Positions 29,559 through 37,476 of a stretch of 64,000 nucleotides of DNA are shown here, piece after piece. Each line of letters starts with the position of its first letter. The stretch's first letter is position 1. The stretch spans positions 62,001 through 126,000 of the forward strand of contig MGPE01000001.1 of NCBI GenBank assembly GCA_001797335.1. Reading direction: 5' to 3'. This DNA is from Deltaproteobacteria bacterium GWA2_38_16. GTDB lineage: Bacteria > Bdellovibrionota > JACOXK01 > 2-02-FULL-40-11. A program made the position numbers and the translations under genes. The notes under the pieces were generated by a model. That model had not been told where the DNA came from. It made no database searches and was given only the letters and a program-made list of their open reading frames with translations.

Positions 29559-30337
29559 CGATAGTCTGAAATAAATTTTTCTAAAATTTCTTTAATGGTT
29601 TCATCCGTCAGTGTATTTTTGGTTATTGGGGTTTCAAGGGGTTGGTTGAGTTTAAGGCGATTAAAATCGGTCTCCACCGTAATAATCCCAACCCCCTCCT
29701 CTTGGATTTCCGTGTATTGAGGGTAGGAAAAAGAAATTTTTTTATAATTGGGCAAAAAAAGTTGGCGAAAATTCTTAAAAAGAAAAGTGCGGTTTTCATG
29801 TTCTATTTTTTGGGGCAAGAATAAATCTTTTTCAAACCAAATTTTGTTTGAAGTAGAGGGTGAAGATAAAAGAAGTACAATGTTTTTTTCTTTTTTAAGA
29901 GGAGTGCTTTTTTCAATTCTTCCCAATCGTTCAAGAGAAATAGTGCCCTCTATTTCTTCTCCTTCTATTCCAATAAATCCAAATTGAGAAAGAGTTTTTA
30001 TGAGAAGTTCTGGCGTATTGGTTAGAAAAAGTGCTGGCCAAAAGTGAAGCATATCTTTTTTGGAATGGGTGGCGGAATAAGTAGCATTTTCACACAGGTA
30101 ATTCATTTTTAGGTTGTCGGGTGTAGAAAAATACAAGGATTCTTTACAAGAAAAGTTTTTTGGAGAATAAGCGCCTTCTAAAAAGGTCAGCGTGTGATGA
30201 AGGGCAATGGTTTTAAAATATTTTCTTTGAGTCGTGTTGTTGTGTAAAACAGCTTCAGGGGGCAGTAAAAACCCAAAAGCTATGTTACAAACGATTAGAC
30301 AACAATAACTGATGATAAAGAGAAGAAATTTTTTCAT
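29555..30337 (-). CDS. Exported protein of unknown function, possibly LolA-like
   Basis: 260 residues from ATG 30337 (MKKFLLFIISYCCLIVCNIAFG), which gives a clear signal peptide. Upstream codons in frame are probably not translated. The body has alternating beta strands and motifs such as KIWFEKDLFLPQKIEHENRTF, a pattern like the LolA/LolB-type lipoprotein carriers and outer-membrane sorting proteins. I give that only as a guess. Its first 53 bp overlap the 3' end of galU, and it ends in ATGA with priA. Confidence 0.6.
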   Translation of the reverse strand: MKKFLLFIISYCCLIVCNIAFGFLLPPEAVLHNNTTQRKYFKTIALHHTLTFLEGAYSPKNFSCKESLYFSTPDNLKMNYLCENATYSATHSKKDMLHFWPALFLTNTPELLIKTLSQFGFIGIEGEEIEGTISLERLGRIEKSTPLKKEKNIVLLLSSPSTSNKIWFEKDLFLPQKIEHENRTFLFKNFRQLFLPNYKKISFSYPQYTEIQEEGVGIITVETDFNRLKLNQPLETPITKNTLTDETIKEILEKFISDYR

Positions 30338-31178
30338 ATAAACGCTCTTTAAATTCTGGCCTTTTAAAGGCATAGTGAAGATTGGCTTCTAAAAATCCAA
30401 ATTTATCTCCTGCATCAAACCGTTCACCTTCATAACAATAGCCTAAGACTTTTTGAAAATGAAGCAGTTTTACCAAAGCATCGGTCAGCTGAATTTCTCC
30501 TCCTTTCCCAGGAGGGACTTCTTCTAGTTGGTCAAAAATTTCAGGAGTTAAAATATAGCGCCCAATAATGGCAAGATTAGAGGGTGCTTTTTCAACCGGA
30601 GGTTTTTCCAGTAGTGCTCGGATATCATGAAGCCTTTCATGAGATTTTCGAGGCGTTGCATCGGCAATTCCGTAAAGAGACGTTTGTTCTTTTTTTACTT
30701 TCATCAACGCAATCACAGATGCTTTTTCTTCATTAAAAATATGGATAAGTTGTTGAATACAGGGAACTTTAGAATCAACCAAATCATCCCCCAGCATCAC
30801 AGCAAAGGGTTCTTGTCCGACCAAGTCTTTAGCGCATAAAATAGCATGGCCTAATCCTAAGGGAACTTTTTGCCGAATGGTGGCAATTTGAACAAGGCGA
30901 CTTAATTTTTGTATTTCTTCTAGAAGAAGATCGTTTCCACGATTTTTTAAAATTGTTTCCATTTCAATATGGGTATCGAAATGGTCTTCAATGGCTTCTT
31001 TTCCCCGAGCATTAATAAAAATAATTTGTTCAATGCCGCTTTGAACTGCTTCTTCGACGATATATTGAATGGAAGGTTTATCCACAATGGGAAGCATTTC
31101 TTTAGGAATGGTTTTGGTTGCAGGAAGAAACCGTGTTCCAAGGCCGGCCACCGGGATGACTGCCTTCCTAATTTTCAT
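30285..31178 (-). CDS. galU: UTP-glucose-1-phosphate uridylyltransferase
   Basis: 297-residue nucleotidyltransferase making UDP-glucose for envelope polysaccharides. KAVIPVAGLGTRFLPATKTIPKEMLPI is the nucleotide-binding signature; QVPLGLGHAILCAK-like, MLGDDLVD with the metal aspartate and YCYEGERFDAGDKFG are GalU blocks. Starts 3 bp after the dksA-like gene stop. Its 3' end overlaps the start of the next gene by 53 bp. Confidence 0.96.
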   Translation of the reverse strand: MKIRKAVIPVAGLGTRFLPATKTIPKEMLPIVDKPSIQYIVEEAVQSGIEQIIFINARGKEAIEDHFDTHIEMETILKNRGNDLLLEEIQKLSRLVQIATIRQKVPLGLGHAILCAKDLVGQEPFAVMLGDDLVDSKVPCIQQLIHIFNEEKASVIALMKVKKEQTSLYGIADATPRKSHERLHDIRALLEKPPVEKAPSNLAIIGRYILTPEIFDQLEEVPPGKGGEIQLTDALVKLLHFQKVLGYCYEGERFDAGDKFGFLEANLHYAFKRPEFKERLYEKISSLYHQLLLSNRL

Positions 31179-31180
31179 GG

Positions 31181-31546
31181 TTAGGGCTCTGCTTTTTCTT
31201 GTGATTCGGCATCGGTTTTACACTGAATGCACAAGGTTGTCACGGGACGAGCTTTTAGGCGTTCTTTAGAGATTTTTCCACCACAGGATTCACAAATACC
31301 AAACTCTCCTTTTTCAAGGCGTTCCAGGGCTTCTCGAATTTTAATGATTAAAAAACGTTCTCGTTCACGAATTCGAAGCAAGAAATTTCTATCAGATTCA
31401 GCAGAGGCTCGGTCTGTAGAATCGGGAAAATTTTCTTTTTCGGCATCAGAAGACATGCCTTCTTTAGTTTCAGAAGCTTCTTTCATGAGAGCCTGAAGCT
31501 GATCATTTAAGAGCTTCTTAAACAGGTTTTGTGTTTTTATGTCCAT
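31181..31546 (-). CDS. DksA/TraR family C4 zinc-finger protein
   Basis: 121-residue regulator expected to bind in the secondary channel of RNA polymerase with or without ppGpp. A coiled-coil N-terminus is followed by GEFGICESCGGKISKERLKA and TTLCIQCK, giving the four-cysteine zinc site. Shorter than E. coli DksA (151), like many DksA/YocK-type proteins. First gene of the long leftward chain down to hutI. Confidence 0.9.
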   Translation of the reverse strand: MDIKTQNLFKKLLNDQLQALMKEASETKEGMSSDAEKENFPDSTDRASAESDRNFLLRIRERERFLIIKIREALERLEKGEFGICESCGGKISKERLKARPVTTLCIQCKTDAESQEKAEP

Positions 31547-31559
31547 AAAAAATCAAGCC

Positions 31560-31588
31560 AAACTAGCGTATAAAATTAGCATTGTCAA
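31560..31588 (-). promoter_or_regulatory. Possible promoter of the dksA-to-hutI gene chain
   Basis: Reverse strand: TTGACA (31583-31588), 17-bp spacer, TAGTTT (31560-31565). The -35 is perfect, the -10 poor. It lies 14 bp before the dksA-like start, so the 5' end would be very short. Confidence 0.35.
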
Positions 31589-31606
31589 AGGTAAAAAGAA
31601 ACTGTT

Positions 31607-32464
31607 ATGGTCTTTCAAATGATGAAAAAAGTTCTTTTGATAATGCTTTTTCTATATTCTCTGGCCGAAGCGCAAGAGCTAGAAGGCACGCGTGGCATTG
31701 GGCTTAGTGGAGCGCTTCGAGGTACCGTGGGGCTCAATGAATCGATTTACTATAACCCTTCCGCATTTGCATTTTCCCAACGTTATTCTATAGAGGCGCA
31801 ATCTTTTTTCCTTCCCTCTCAAAAAGGAGAACCTTCCAGATGGGTTTATAGTGGCTCAGTTGTGGATTCTCATAATGAATTTTTTGCAGCAGGTCTGGGG
31901 TATTACCGAAAAACAAAAGAAGGCCGAGAGGGCAAAGAAGCGGAAAATGGATATCACTTGGCGCTTTCTAAAATTTTGGCTCCTTATTGGGCCATGGGAG
32001 TTACTGGAAAATATATTCATATCAATCGGGCTATTTCAGATAAACAACTTTTTAATATGGATATTGGAAATTTTTTAGTGTTAACGCCAGCTATTCAAGT
32101 GGGCTTGACAGGACATAATATATTAGGAAGTCATGAGGATATCCCAGGAAAAATACAAAGAAAAATAGGGCTGGGAGCCAGAATCCAAACATGGAAATTT
32201 TTATATACTTCTATAGATGCTCTAAAAGTACTTCAAGGGGATACAACCCAAAATGTATCACTTCACAGCGCCTTAGAAGTTGTGCATGAAAATGGAGTGG
32301 TATTTCAATCGGGATTTTCTATGTCCGATCAATCTTCTCAAAATCTGTATGGTTTTGGTATGGGATGGTCTCAATATAAATTTGGAGCATTTTACGCGTT
32401 TCAAAATTCAATGGATAGCCTACGGCGAAACACTCACGCGCTTTCTTTGAGAGTATTCTTTTAA
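31607..32464 (+). CDS. Exported beta-barrel-like protein (PorV/TraF-type)
   Basis: Up to 285 residues; translation probably begins at one of the methionines before KKVLLIMLFLYSLAEAQ (31619 or 31622), which gives a signal peptide. The mature part has the GIGLSGALRGTVGLNESIYYNPSAF opening typical of outer-membrane barrels of the PorV/TraF/PmpR-like group, alternating amphipathic strands, and a terminal phenylalanine (SLRVFF) as in BAM substrates. Function unknown. The last 45 bp overlap the convergent tonB gene. Confidence 0.65.
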   Translation: MVFQMMKKVLLIMLFLYSLAEAQELEGTRGIGLSGALRGTVGLNESIYYNPSAFAFSQRYSIEAQSFFLPSQKGEPSRWVYSGSVVDSHNEFFAAGLGYYRKTKEGREGKEAENGYHLALSKILAPYWAMGVTGKYIHINRAISDKQLFNMDIGNFLVLTPAIQVGLTGHNILGSHEDIPGKIQRKIGLGARIQTWKFLYTSIDALKVLQGDTTQNVSLHSALEVVHENGVVFQSGFSMSDQSSQNLYGFGMGWSQYKFGAFYAFQNSMDSLRRNTHALSLRVFF

Positions 32465-32896
32465 TTTAAAATGAAAGGGAGGAAGTTCCAGCCATGTCAT
32501 CGTGGTAAGGGGAGGAGTCCAATTTTTGATAGCTTCTAGGATGGATTGATCGAGAAGCTCATGTCCGGTGGATTGTTTAAACGAAATTTCTTTTACTGTA
32601 CCGTCCTTTGATATTTTTACTTTCACAATGCCGATGCCTTCTTGTTTTAGCTGAATGGCCAGCGGGGGATAAAAAGGAATGGGAAGAGAGGTTCTTATCG
32701 TTTCTTCAAGAGCCGCGTCGAATTTTCCCAGCGAAAAATTCGCGCTTCTCTCTCGGAGCGTTTTCCGAGAGACTCTTTCAGAAAAGATAAGAACTTCTCT
32801 TTTCAGTAAAGCCTTTTTATTTCCTTCAGGAACTTGCAACAGCAACAAATGTAGAGCAAGAGAAATAAAAAAATATAGGAATAATTTATTTTTCAT
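32420..32896 (-). CDS. tonB: TonB energy transducer with repeat-derived linker
   Basis: 158 residues from ATG 32896 ([20 protein letters not shown]). The anchor helix contains the SxxxH motif (S12, H16) that couples to ExbBD. The C-terminal domain is typical: FYPPLAIQLKQEGIGIVKVKISKDGTV and ILEAIKNW. Between them, residues about 32-71 are encoded by palindromic element copy B (32684-32801). TonB proteins normally have a Pro/Glu/Lys-rich spacer here; this one has a basic, Ser/Arg-rich segment. No exbB or exbD is in the window. Overlaps the 3' end of the ATPase gene by 11 bp; last gene of the B12 operon. Confidence 0.88.
   Translation of the reverse strand: MKNKLFLYFFISLALHLLLLQVPEGNKKALLKREVLIFSERVSRKTLRERSANFSLGKFDAALEETIRTSLPIPFYPPLAIQLKQEGIGIVKVKISKDGTVKEISFKQSTGHELLDQSILEAIKNWTPPLTTMTWLELPPFHFKLKEYSQRKRVSVSP
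32684..32801. repeat. Family 1 palindromic element, copy B (inside tonB)
   Basis: 118 bp, inverted relative to copy A. Arms AAGAGAGGTTCTTATC (32684-32699) and GATAAGAACTTCTCTT (32786-32801), 15 of 16 positions complementary. The interior matches copies A and C, with a few changes and without disrupting the tonB frame. It supplies 40 of TonB's 158 residues. Confidence 0.92.
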
Positions 32897-33638
32897 ACAC
32901 AGCCTGCACTTTAAGTCGAACATTAAAAACACGATAAATCATCTCTTCTGTCAGAAGCTCTTCTGCTTTTCCTTGAGCAAAAATAGAGTGATTTTTTATG
33001 AACACTATTTCTTGGCTAAAATGTCTGGCTAATCCTAGATCATGAAGCACCATCACCAGCGTTAACTCTCGTTCCTTTTGAAGCCGCTCCAGTAACGAAA
33101 GGATTTCAAGTTGATACTTCAAATCTAAATGTGCCGTTGGTTCATCTAAGAGAATAATGCGAGGGGTTTGCGTAAGAGCTCGAGCGATGAGCACGCGTTG
33201 TTTTTCTCCACTCGAAAGTGTGTGAAAAAATCTGTTTTTAAGATGAAATGTGTCGGTGGACTTTAAATTCATTTCTGCACACTCTCTATCTTCATGAGAT
33301 TCAAAAGAAAGGCCTGTTAAAAAAGGTGTCCTTCCCATTAAAACAAAATCAAAAACAGAGATTGCATACACGGGCTCAACCCCTTGTGGAACATAAGCTA
33401 AGGTTTGCGCAAACTCTTTTAGTGAAATTGAGTGGAAGGGTTTTTCATAAAGCCACAGCTCTCCTTCTTGAGGATGAAGCAATTTTCCCATGAGTTTTAA
33501 CAAGGTGGTTTTTCCCTCTCCGTTGGGGCCCAAAATAGAAAGCCAGGAATTTTTTTGAATGGTCAAAGAAATATTTTTTAAAAGAGGAATGTTAGTGTAA
33601 GAAAACGAGATATTTTTAAGTTCTAAAGATTGAGTCAT
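32886..33638 (-). CDS. btuD: Vitamin B12 ABC transporter ATPase (BtuD-type)
   Basis: 250-residue ABC ATPase. Walker [15 protein letters not shown]-loop [10 protein letters not shown], signature [15 protein letters not shown], Walker [15 protein letters not shown], and the H-loop [12 protein letters not shown] are complete. The Walker A has Glu-Gly rather than the usual Ala-Gly before GKT, a mild change. Start at 33638 ([14 protein letters not shown]) overlaps the permease stop by 4 bp. Placement with btuC, btuF and btuB suggests cobalamin; FecE-like siderophore transport is the alternative. Confidence 0.87.
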   Translation of the reverse strand: MTQSLELKNISFSYTNIPLLKNISLTIQKNSWLSILGPNGEGKTTLLKLMGKLLHPQEGELWLYEKPFHSISLKEFAQTLAYVPQGVEPVYAISVFDFVLMGRTPFLTGLSFESHEDRECAEMNLKSTDTFHLKNRFFHTLSSGEKQRVLIARALTQTPRIILLDEPTAHLDLKYQLEILSLLERLQKERELTLVMVLHDLGLARHFSQEIVFIKNHSIFAQGKAEELLTEEMIYRVFNVRLKVQAVYEK

Positions 33639-34600
33639 GTAGATTTTTTCCACAAGATTATTAAAAAAAGTGGTGCTCCAATAAGCGTTGTTAAAACACC
33701 AATGGGAAATTCTCGGATAAAACAGGTTCGAAGCAGGGTGTCCATTAAAAGTAAAACCCAGCTCCCAATTAAAAAATTTAAGGGGAGCGTAAGTCTATGG
33801 TCTCCTCCCCACAGAAGACGAACAAAATGAGGGACCATGAGTCCTATAAACCCAATCATTCCAGAAAGAGAAACTGCTAAAGCAGTTAAGAGAGAAGAAA
33901 GAATGAAAAAATAATGTTGGGTAGACGTAATGGAAAGCCCCAGGGCATGAGCACTCTCTTCTCCTAAATTTAAGAGATTTAAGGCATAAGCTTTTTTATA
34001 GAGAAGATAAAAAAGAAGAAAAGTCCCAGATAGTGAGAGTAGTATGAAAAAAAGCGAGAAAGGATGAGACAGCCCCCCCATGAGCCAAAAAAGAAGGGTG
34101 GCTCCTTCAAAGGGTTGGGCAAAGCTTAACACAAGCGTGACAATAGATGAAAAAAGAAAACTTAATAGTACGCCAGTCAGCAATAAAAAATGAGACGAAG
34201 TGGAAGCATATTTTTGTGCAGCACGAGAAATAATGAAAATAGCAATAAAAGCACTCATAAAAGCACAGATGGGAATCATTCCAAAAGGAAGATGAAAGAC
34301 AAAAGCTAAGACTGCACCCAAGGAACTGGCAGAAGAAATGCCTAGGATGTAGGGATCGGCCAAGGGATTTTTTAAAATAACTTGCATGACCGTGCCGCTC
34401 GTGGCCAAGGCTCCTCCCACCAAAATGGCCAGTAGAATTCTAGGAAATCGAAGTTGCCAGATAATGTGGGAAAGTTCTACGTTCCACAGCTTTTGAAGGG
34501 GTACAAAAGCAGTTCCCAAACATAAAGAGAAAATTCCTGTGCCAATCAGAATAATGAAAAAGAGTAAGGATAAAAAAATAATTTTAAAACGAAGGTTCAT
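33635..34600 (-). CDS. btuC: Vitamin B12 ABC transporter permease (BtuC/FecCD family)
   Basis: 321-residue FecCD-family permease with about ten helices. LRFPRILLAILVGGALATSGTVMQVILKNPLADPYILGISSAS is the family hallmark (only part quoted: VGGALATSGTVMQVILKNPL), with GMIGFIGLMVPHFVRLLWG and the C-terminal PIGVLTTLIGAPLFL also present. Overlaps btuF by 17 bp and btuD by 4 bp. Forms the inner-membrane channel for the substrate delivered by BtuF. Confidence 0.9.
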   Translation of the reverse strand: MNLRFKIIFLSLLFFIILIGTGIFSLCLGTAFVPLQKLWNVELSHIIWQLRFPRILLAILVGGALATSGTVMQVILKNPLADPYILGISSASSLGAVLAFVFHLPFGMIPICAFMSAFIAIFIISRAAQKYASTSSHFLLLTGVLLSFLFSSIVTLVLSFAQPFEGATLLFWLMGGLSHPFSLFFILLSLSGTFLLFYLLYKKAYALNLLNLGEESAHALGLSITSTQHYFFILSSLLTALAVSLSGMIGFIGLMVPHFVRLLWGGDHRLTLPLNFLIGSWVLLLMDTLLRTCFIREFPIGVLTTLIGAPLFLIILWKKST

Positions 34601-35432
34601 GAATTTTTTTAGAAAGCGCGGTTACTCCTTCTATAAATCGAGGGGTGGCACGTGTCAGTAAATCTCCAGAAATAATATAGATGCGCTTCCCCTTCCAGAG
34701 AGCTTTCATCCTTTTTACTTTTTCTTCTTGTCCAGAAGTTTCAGGGATAATGATGATGTCTGGGTTTAATTTTAAGAGCACTTCTCGTTGAAGTTTAGGA
34801 TAACCTTGATAAGAAGAGGTTATGTTTAGACCACCCGAAAGTTCAATGGCTCGATGGGGAAGTGTATTTTTTCCTGCCACCATCAAAGGGACTTCTTCAA
34901 TTTGAATAAGAACGCGTGGTTTTTGAAAATCCGAGGTATGTTTTTGAATGTGAGCAAGATTTTCTTTCATGTTTTTTATCAATGAACGAGCTTTTTCGGC
35001 TTTATTAAATTTTTTTCCTAGAGTGAAAAGCGTTGCATAGATGTCTTTTTCTGTTTGGGCGGGAAAGGATAAAACTTCTATTTTATTTTTTTGAAGTGTT
35101 TGTAATAGTTCGGCTGGGGTGGCCCCTTCTCTAGCTAAAACAGTAGAAGGATGTAGGAAAAGAATTTTTTCGATATTGGGGGAAATAAAACTTCCCACTA
35201 TTGGAAGTTTTTTGGCCTGAGGCGGAAAATCACTGTACTCAGACACAGCCACAAGGTGATCCTCCAGATTTAGAGCATAAACCATTTCTGTTAGATCCGG
35301 GGCGAGGGAGATGATTTTGGGAGCAGGAGAAGCCAAGGCATGAAAAGACAGAAGAAAAAATAAAAGCAGTAGTAAGAAAGAGTAGATAAGGACCCCTTTC
35401 TTAAAAGCACCGGTTATTTCTTTTTGCTTCAT
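34584..35432 (-). CDS. btuF: Periplasmic cobalamin-binding protein (BtuF-type)
   Basis: 282 residues with an N-terminal membrane or signal segment (LIYSFLLLLLFFLLSFHALA). KIISLAPDLTEMVYALN, AVSEYSDFPPQAKKLPIVGSF and IEKILFLHPSTVLA match the BtuF/TroA helical-backbone binding fold; the YSDFPP motif is especially BtuF-like. It captures the substrate in the periplasm. Shares ATGA with the btuB stop. Confidence 0.87.
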   Translation of the reverse strand: MKQKEITGAFKKGVLIYSFLLLLLFFLLSFHALASPAPKIISLAPDLTEMVYALNLEDHLVAVSEYSDFPPQAKKLPIVGSFISPNIEKILFLHPSTVLAREGATPAELLQTLQKNKIEVLSFPAQTEKDIYATLFTLGKKFNKAEKARSLIKNMKENLAHIQKHTSDFQKPRVLIQIEEVPLMVAGKNTLPHRAIELSGGLNITSSYQGYPKLQREVLLKLNPDIIIIPETSGQEEKVKRMKALWKGKRIYIISGDLLTRATPRFIEGVTALSKKIHEPSF

Positions 35433-37426
35433 AGCGCCCCACTTATGCTTACATTAAATGTCCGCCCTGGCATCGGATAATAAGCAATTCTCTCATACGC
35501 TTTATCTAAAAGATTATCAGCATGTGCGGTAACGGTCAGAGCTGGCGATAGTTCATACGAAGCCCCCATTCCCAAAAGATGTACCGGAGAAAGTTTGGGC
35601 CTTGAAACCGTTTGAGTTAATACAGAACTTAAGAACTGATGATCTAGAGAAATTTTAAATGCGTTAAATTGTACCTGAAAAGATGAATTCACCAGATGCT
35701 GTGGCCTGTGGGGAAACAGCTTATTAAGCCATGTATAATTTAATGCGGTGTGGGAGTTTAAAAAGAACGGAAGATCCGCTTCCAAAGATAATTCATTTCC
35801 CCACAGAGCTCTTTGGTCCAAATTTTCGACCGTAGATACTTGATCCGTAATATCTTTTTTTGAAATTAAGTTTTTTATGTCTGATCTAAAAAGAGTATTT
35901 TCAATCTTCGTATTTAAAAAGGGAAATGTTGTACTAAATCCAATATCTTCGCTCCAAGACGTTTCAGGTTTTAAAAGAGGGTTCCCTGTATAATAGGGGT
36001 CTTGCCAATAAAGTTCACTAAAAGAAGGGGCTCTAAAATTATGAGAGAGGTTAGATTTGATATAAAATTTAGAAAAGGGTTCATATGTTGTCCCTATTTT
36101 AGGAGTGACTGCCGTATAAATATTAGAGCGTTCAAATCGAACCACAGGTATAAATAATAATGATGGATGTACATAGAAATTGTCTTTTAAAACTGCTGCC
36201 AGCGCTGTGCGTTGAGGACGAGAAGGCATGGCATCGCTTTGAATAAAATCCATATTTCCCTGGGCAAGGGCTGTGACTAAGTGGCGAGATCCCAGGGGGA
36301 ATGCATAAGAAAGGGTGGGTTCGAGATGAAAATTTTTATGAGTAGCCTCATAAGTTTCTACGGCATATTTTAAAAAATCTTGTCGATATGGGAGGCGTAC
36401 GGTGAGGGTGTGCTGCTGGGGAAGAGAGAATGTTCCGTCTAAGGTGGCAAGAAAACGATAGTCTTTTTTAATCCCATCCGATGGCCAAATAATGGGACCG
36501 GGAACATGCTGATGGGCCCATAAAAATTCTTGCGTTAGGGAAAATACAGTATGAGGGGTAACTTCCCATAAAGATTTTGCTAAAAAACCTTTGGATTGGA
36601 ATTGATTATTAATTCTTTTTTCTTTTTGGTGGGTCAGAGGATGTGTATACACATAATCTGATTTATCTTTTTGGGAATGAATATTTAAAAGCATATGAAG
36701 AGATTTCCATTTTTGACCCATCGTGAGGGTAAGTTTATGGTCATTAAAATGGGTTGTATCAAAAGAGTTTTTTGAAAAATTATAGCTTAATTGAGGTTTA
36801 TTTTTAAGAGTCACAATATTGATAACACCCCCAATAGCATCAGAACCATAGAGGGCGGATTCTCCTCCGCGAATAATTTCTATTTTTTCAACCTGTGACA
36901 GAGGAATGCGAGACAAATCCACTCCTCCTCCTTGGGCAGAGTTTAGACGAATGCCATCCATGAGGACTAAAACGTGTTCTGCTTTTTCTGAAATGCCTCT
37001 GATGTTGGCCGTGGTTAAAGATCCGGAAGACGATTCGCTTTTAATGATAACGCCTTTTTGGGTTTTTAAAAAATCAGCTACGGATTTTGATTGTTCAGTG
37101 CGCTGGATGGAAAGGATATTGACAAAAGAAGACAGCTGAGATGGTGCTAGTTCTTCCCCTAAAATTAAAATTTCATTTTGCCCGCCCTGGACAGACGGTG
37201 CACATAATAGAAGAAGAAGGGAGATGACAGTGAAAGAGTTTCTTATCTTTTCTGAGAGAGTCTCTCGGAGGGCGAGCGGGCCAGGTTCTGAAGGAGAGCG
37301 AGTCCGAGAGTGAAGCGCGAATTTTTCGCTGGGAAAATTCGACGCGGCTCTCGAAGAAACGATAAGAAACTCTTTCTTAGACAGGACCCGAGAAATATAG
37401 TTATATAATTGTACTGCGCAAATCAT
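35429..37426 (-). CDS. btuB: TonB-dependent outer-membrane receptor (BtuB-like)
   Basis: 22-strand receptor, up to 665 codons. Plug domain: SVADFLKTQKGVIIKS, ANIRGISEKAEHVLVLMDGIRLN, VEKIEIIRGGESALYGSDAIGGVINIVT. A barrel with a C-terminal alternating strand (RTFNVSISGAL) follows. The signal peptide core (SFTVISLLLLLCAPSVQG) lies at residues about 64-81. Residues about 18-64 are encoded by palindromic element copy C (37233-37375). No ATG, GTG or TTG that I could find in frame lies between the element and the signal peptide, so translation seems to start at ATG 37426 and run through the element, or at an unusual codon. Downstream: btuF, btuC, btuD, tonB. Confidence 0.85.
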   Translation of the reverse strand: MICAVQLYNYISRVLSKKEFLIVSSRAASNFPSEKFALHSRTRSPSEPGPLALRETLSEKIRNSFTVISLLLLLCAPSVQGGQNEILILGEELAPSQLSSFVNILSIQRTEQSKSVADFLKTQKGVIIKSESSSGSLTTANIRGISEKAEHVLVLMDGIRLNSAQGGGVDLSRIPLSQVEKIEIIRGGESALYGSDAIGGVINIVTLKNKPQLSYNFSKNSFDTTHFNDHKLTLTMGQKWKSLHMLLNIHSQKDKSDYVYTHPLTHQKEKRINNQFQSKGFLAKSLWEVTPHTVFSLTQEFLWAHQHVPGPIIWPSDGIKKDYRFLATLDGTFSLPQQHTLTVRLPYRQDFLKYAVETYEATHKNFHLEPTLSYAFPLGSRHLVTALAQGNMDFIQSDAMPSRPQRTALAAVLKDNFYVHPSLLFIPVVRFERSNIYTAVTPKIGTTYEPFSKFYIKSNLSHNFRAPSFSELYWQDPYYTGNPLLKPETSWSEDIGFSTTFPFLNTKIENTLFRSDIKNLISKKDITDQVSTVENLDQRALWGNELSLEADLPFFLNSHTALNYTWLNKLFPHRPQHLVNSSFQVQFNAFKISLDHQFLSSVLTQTVSRPKLSPVHLLGMGASYELSPALTVTAHADNLLDKAYERIAYYPMPGRTFNVSISGAL
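37233..37375. repeat. Family 1 palindromic element, copy C (in front of btuB signal peptide)
   Basis: 143 bp. Perfect 15-bp arms AAAGAGTTTCTTATC (37233-37247) and GATAAGAAACTCTTT (37361-37375). Same orientation as copy A but with about 24 extra bp in the interior, partly repeating the GGCGAGCG segment. Open through in the btuB frame. GACAGGACCC, the end motif of family 2, lies immediately next to it at 37380-37389. Confidence 0.92.
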
Positions 37427-37476
37427 TGTAAAAGTCGTTTTCCTGGGGTAAGTGTGGAGGTATTATTACGTTTTCA

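Noticed and set aside
34647-34655. CACGTG cores elsewhere (for example near 13710, 21541 and 34650) as further parS sites
   Set aside because: They lack the outer TGTT and AACA arms of parS.
37427-37476. Cobalamin riboswitch before btuB or the amidohydrolase
   Set aside because: The space is only about 50 bp and I saw no B12-box core.
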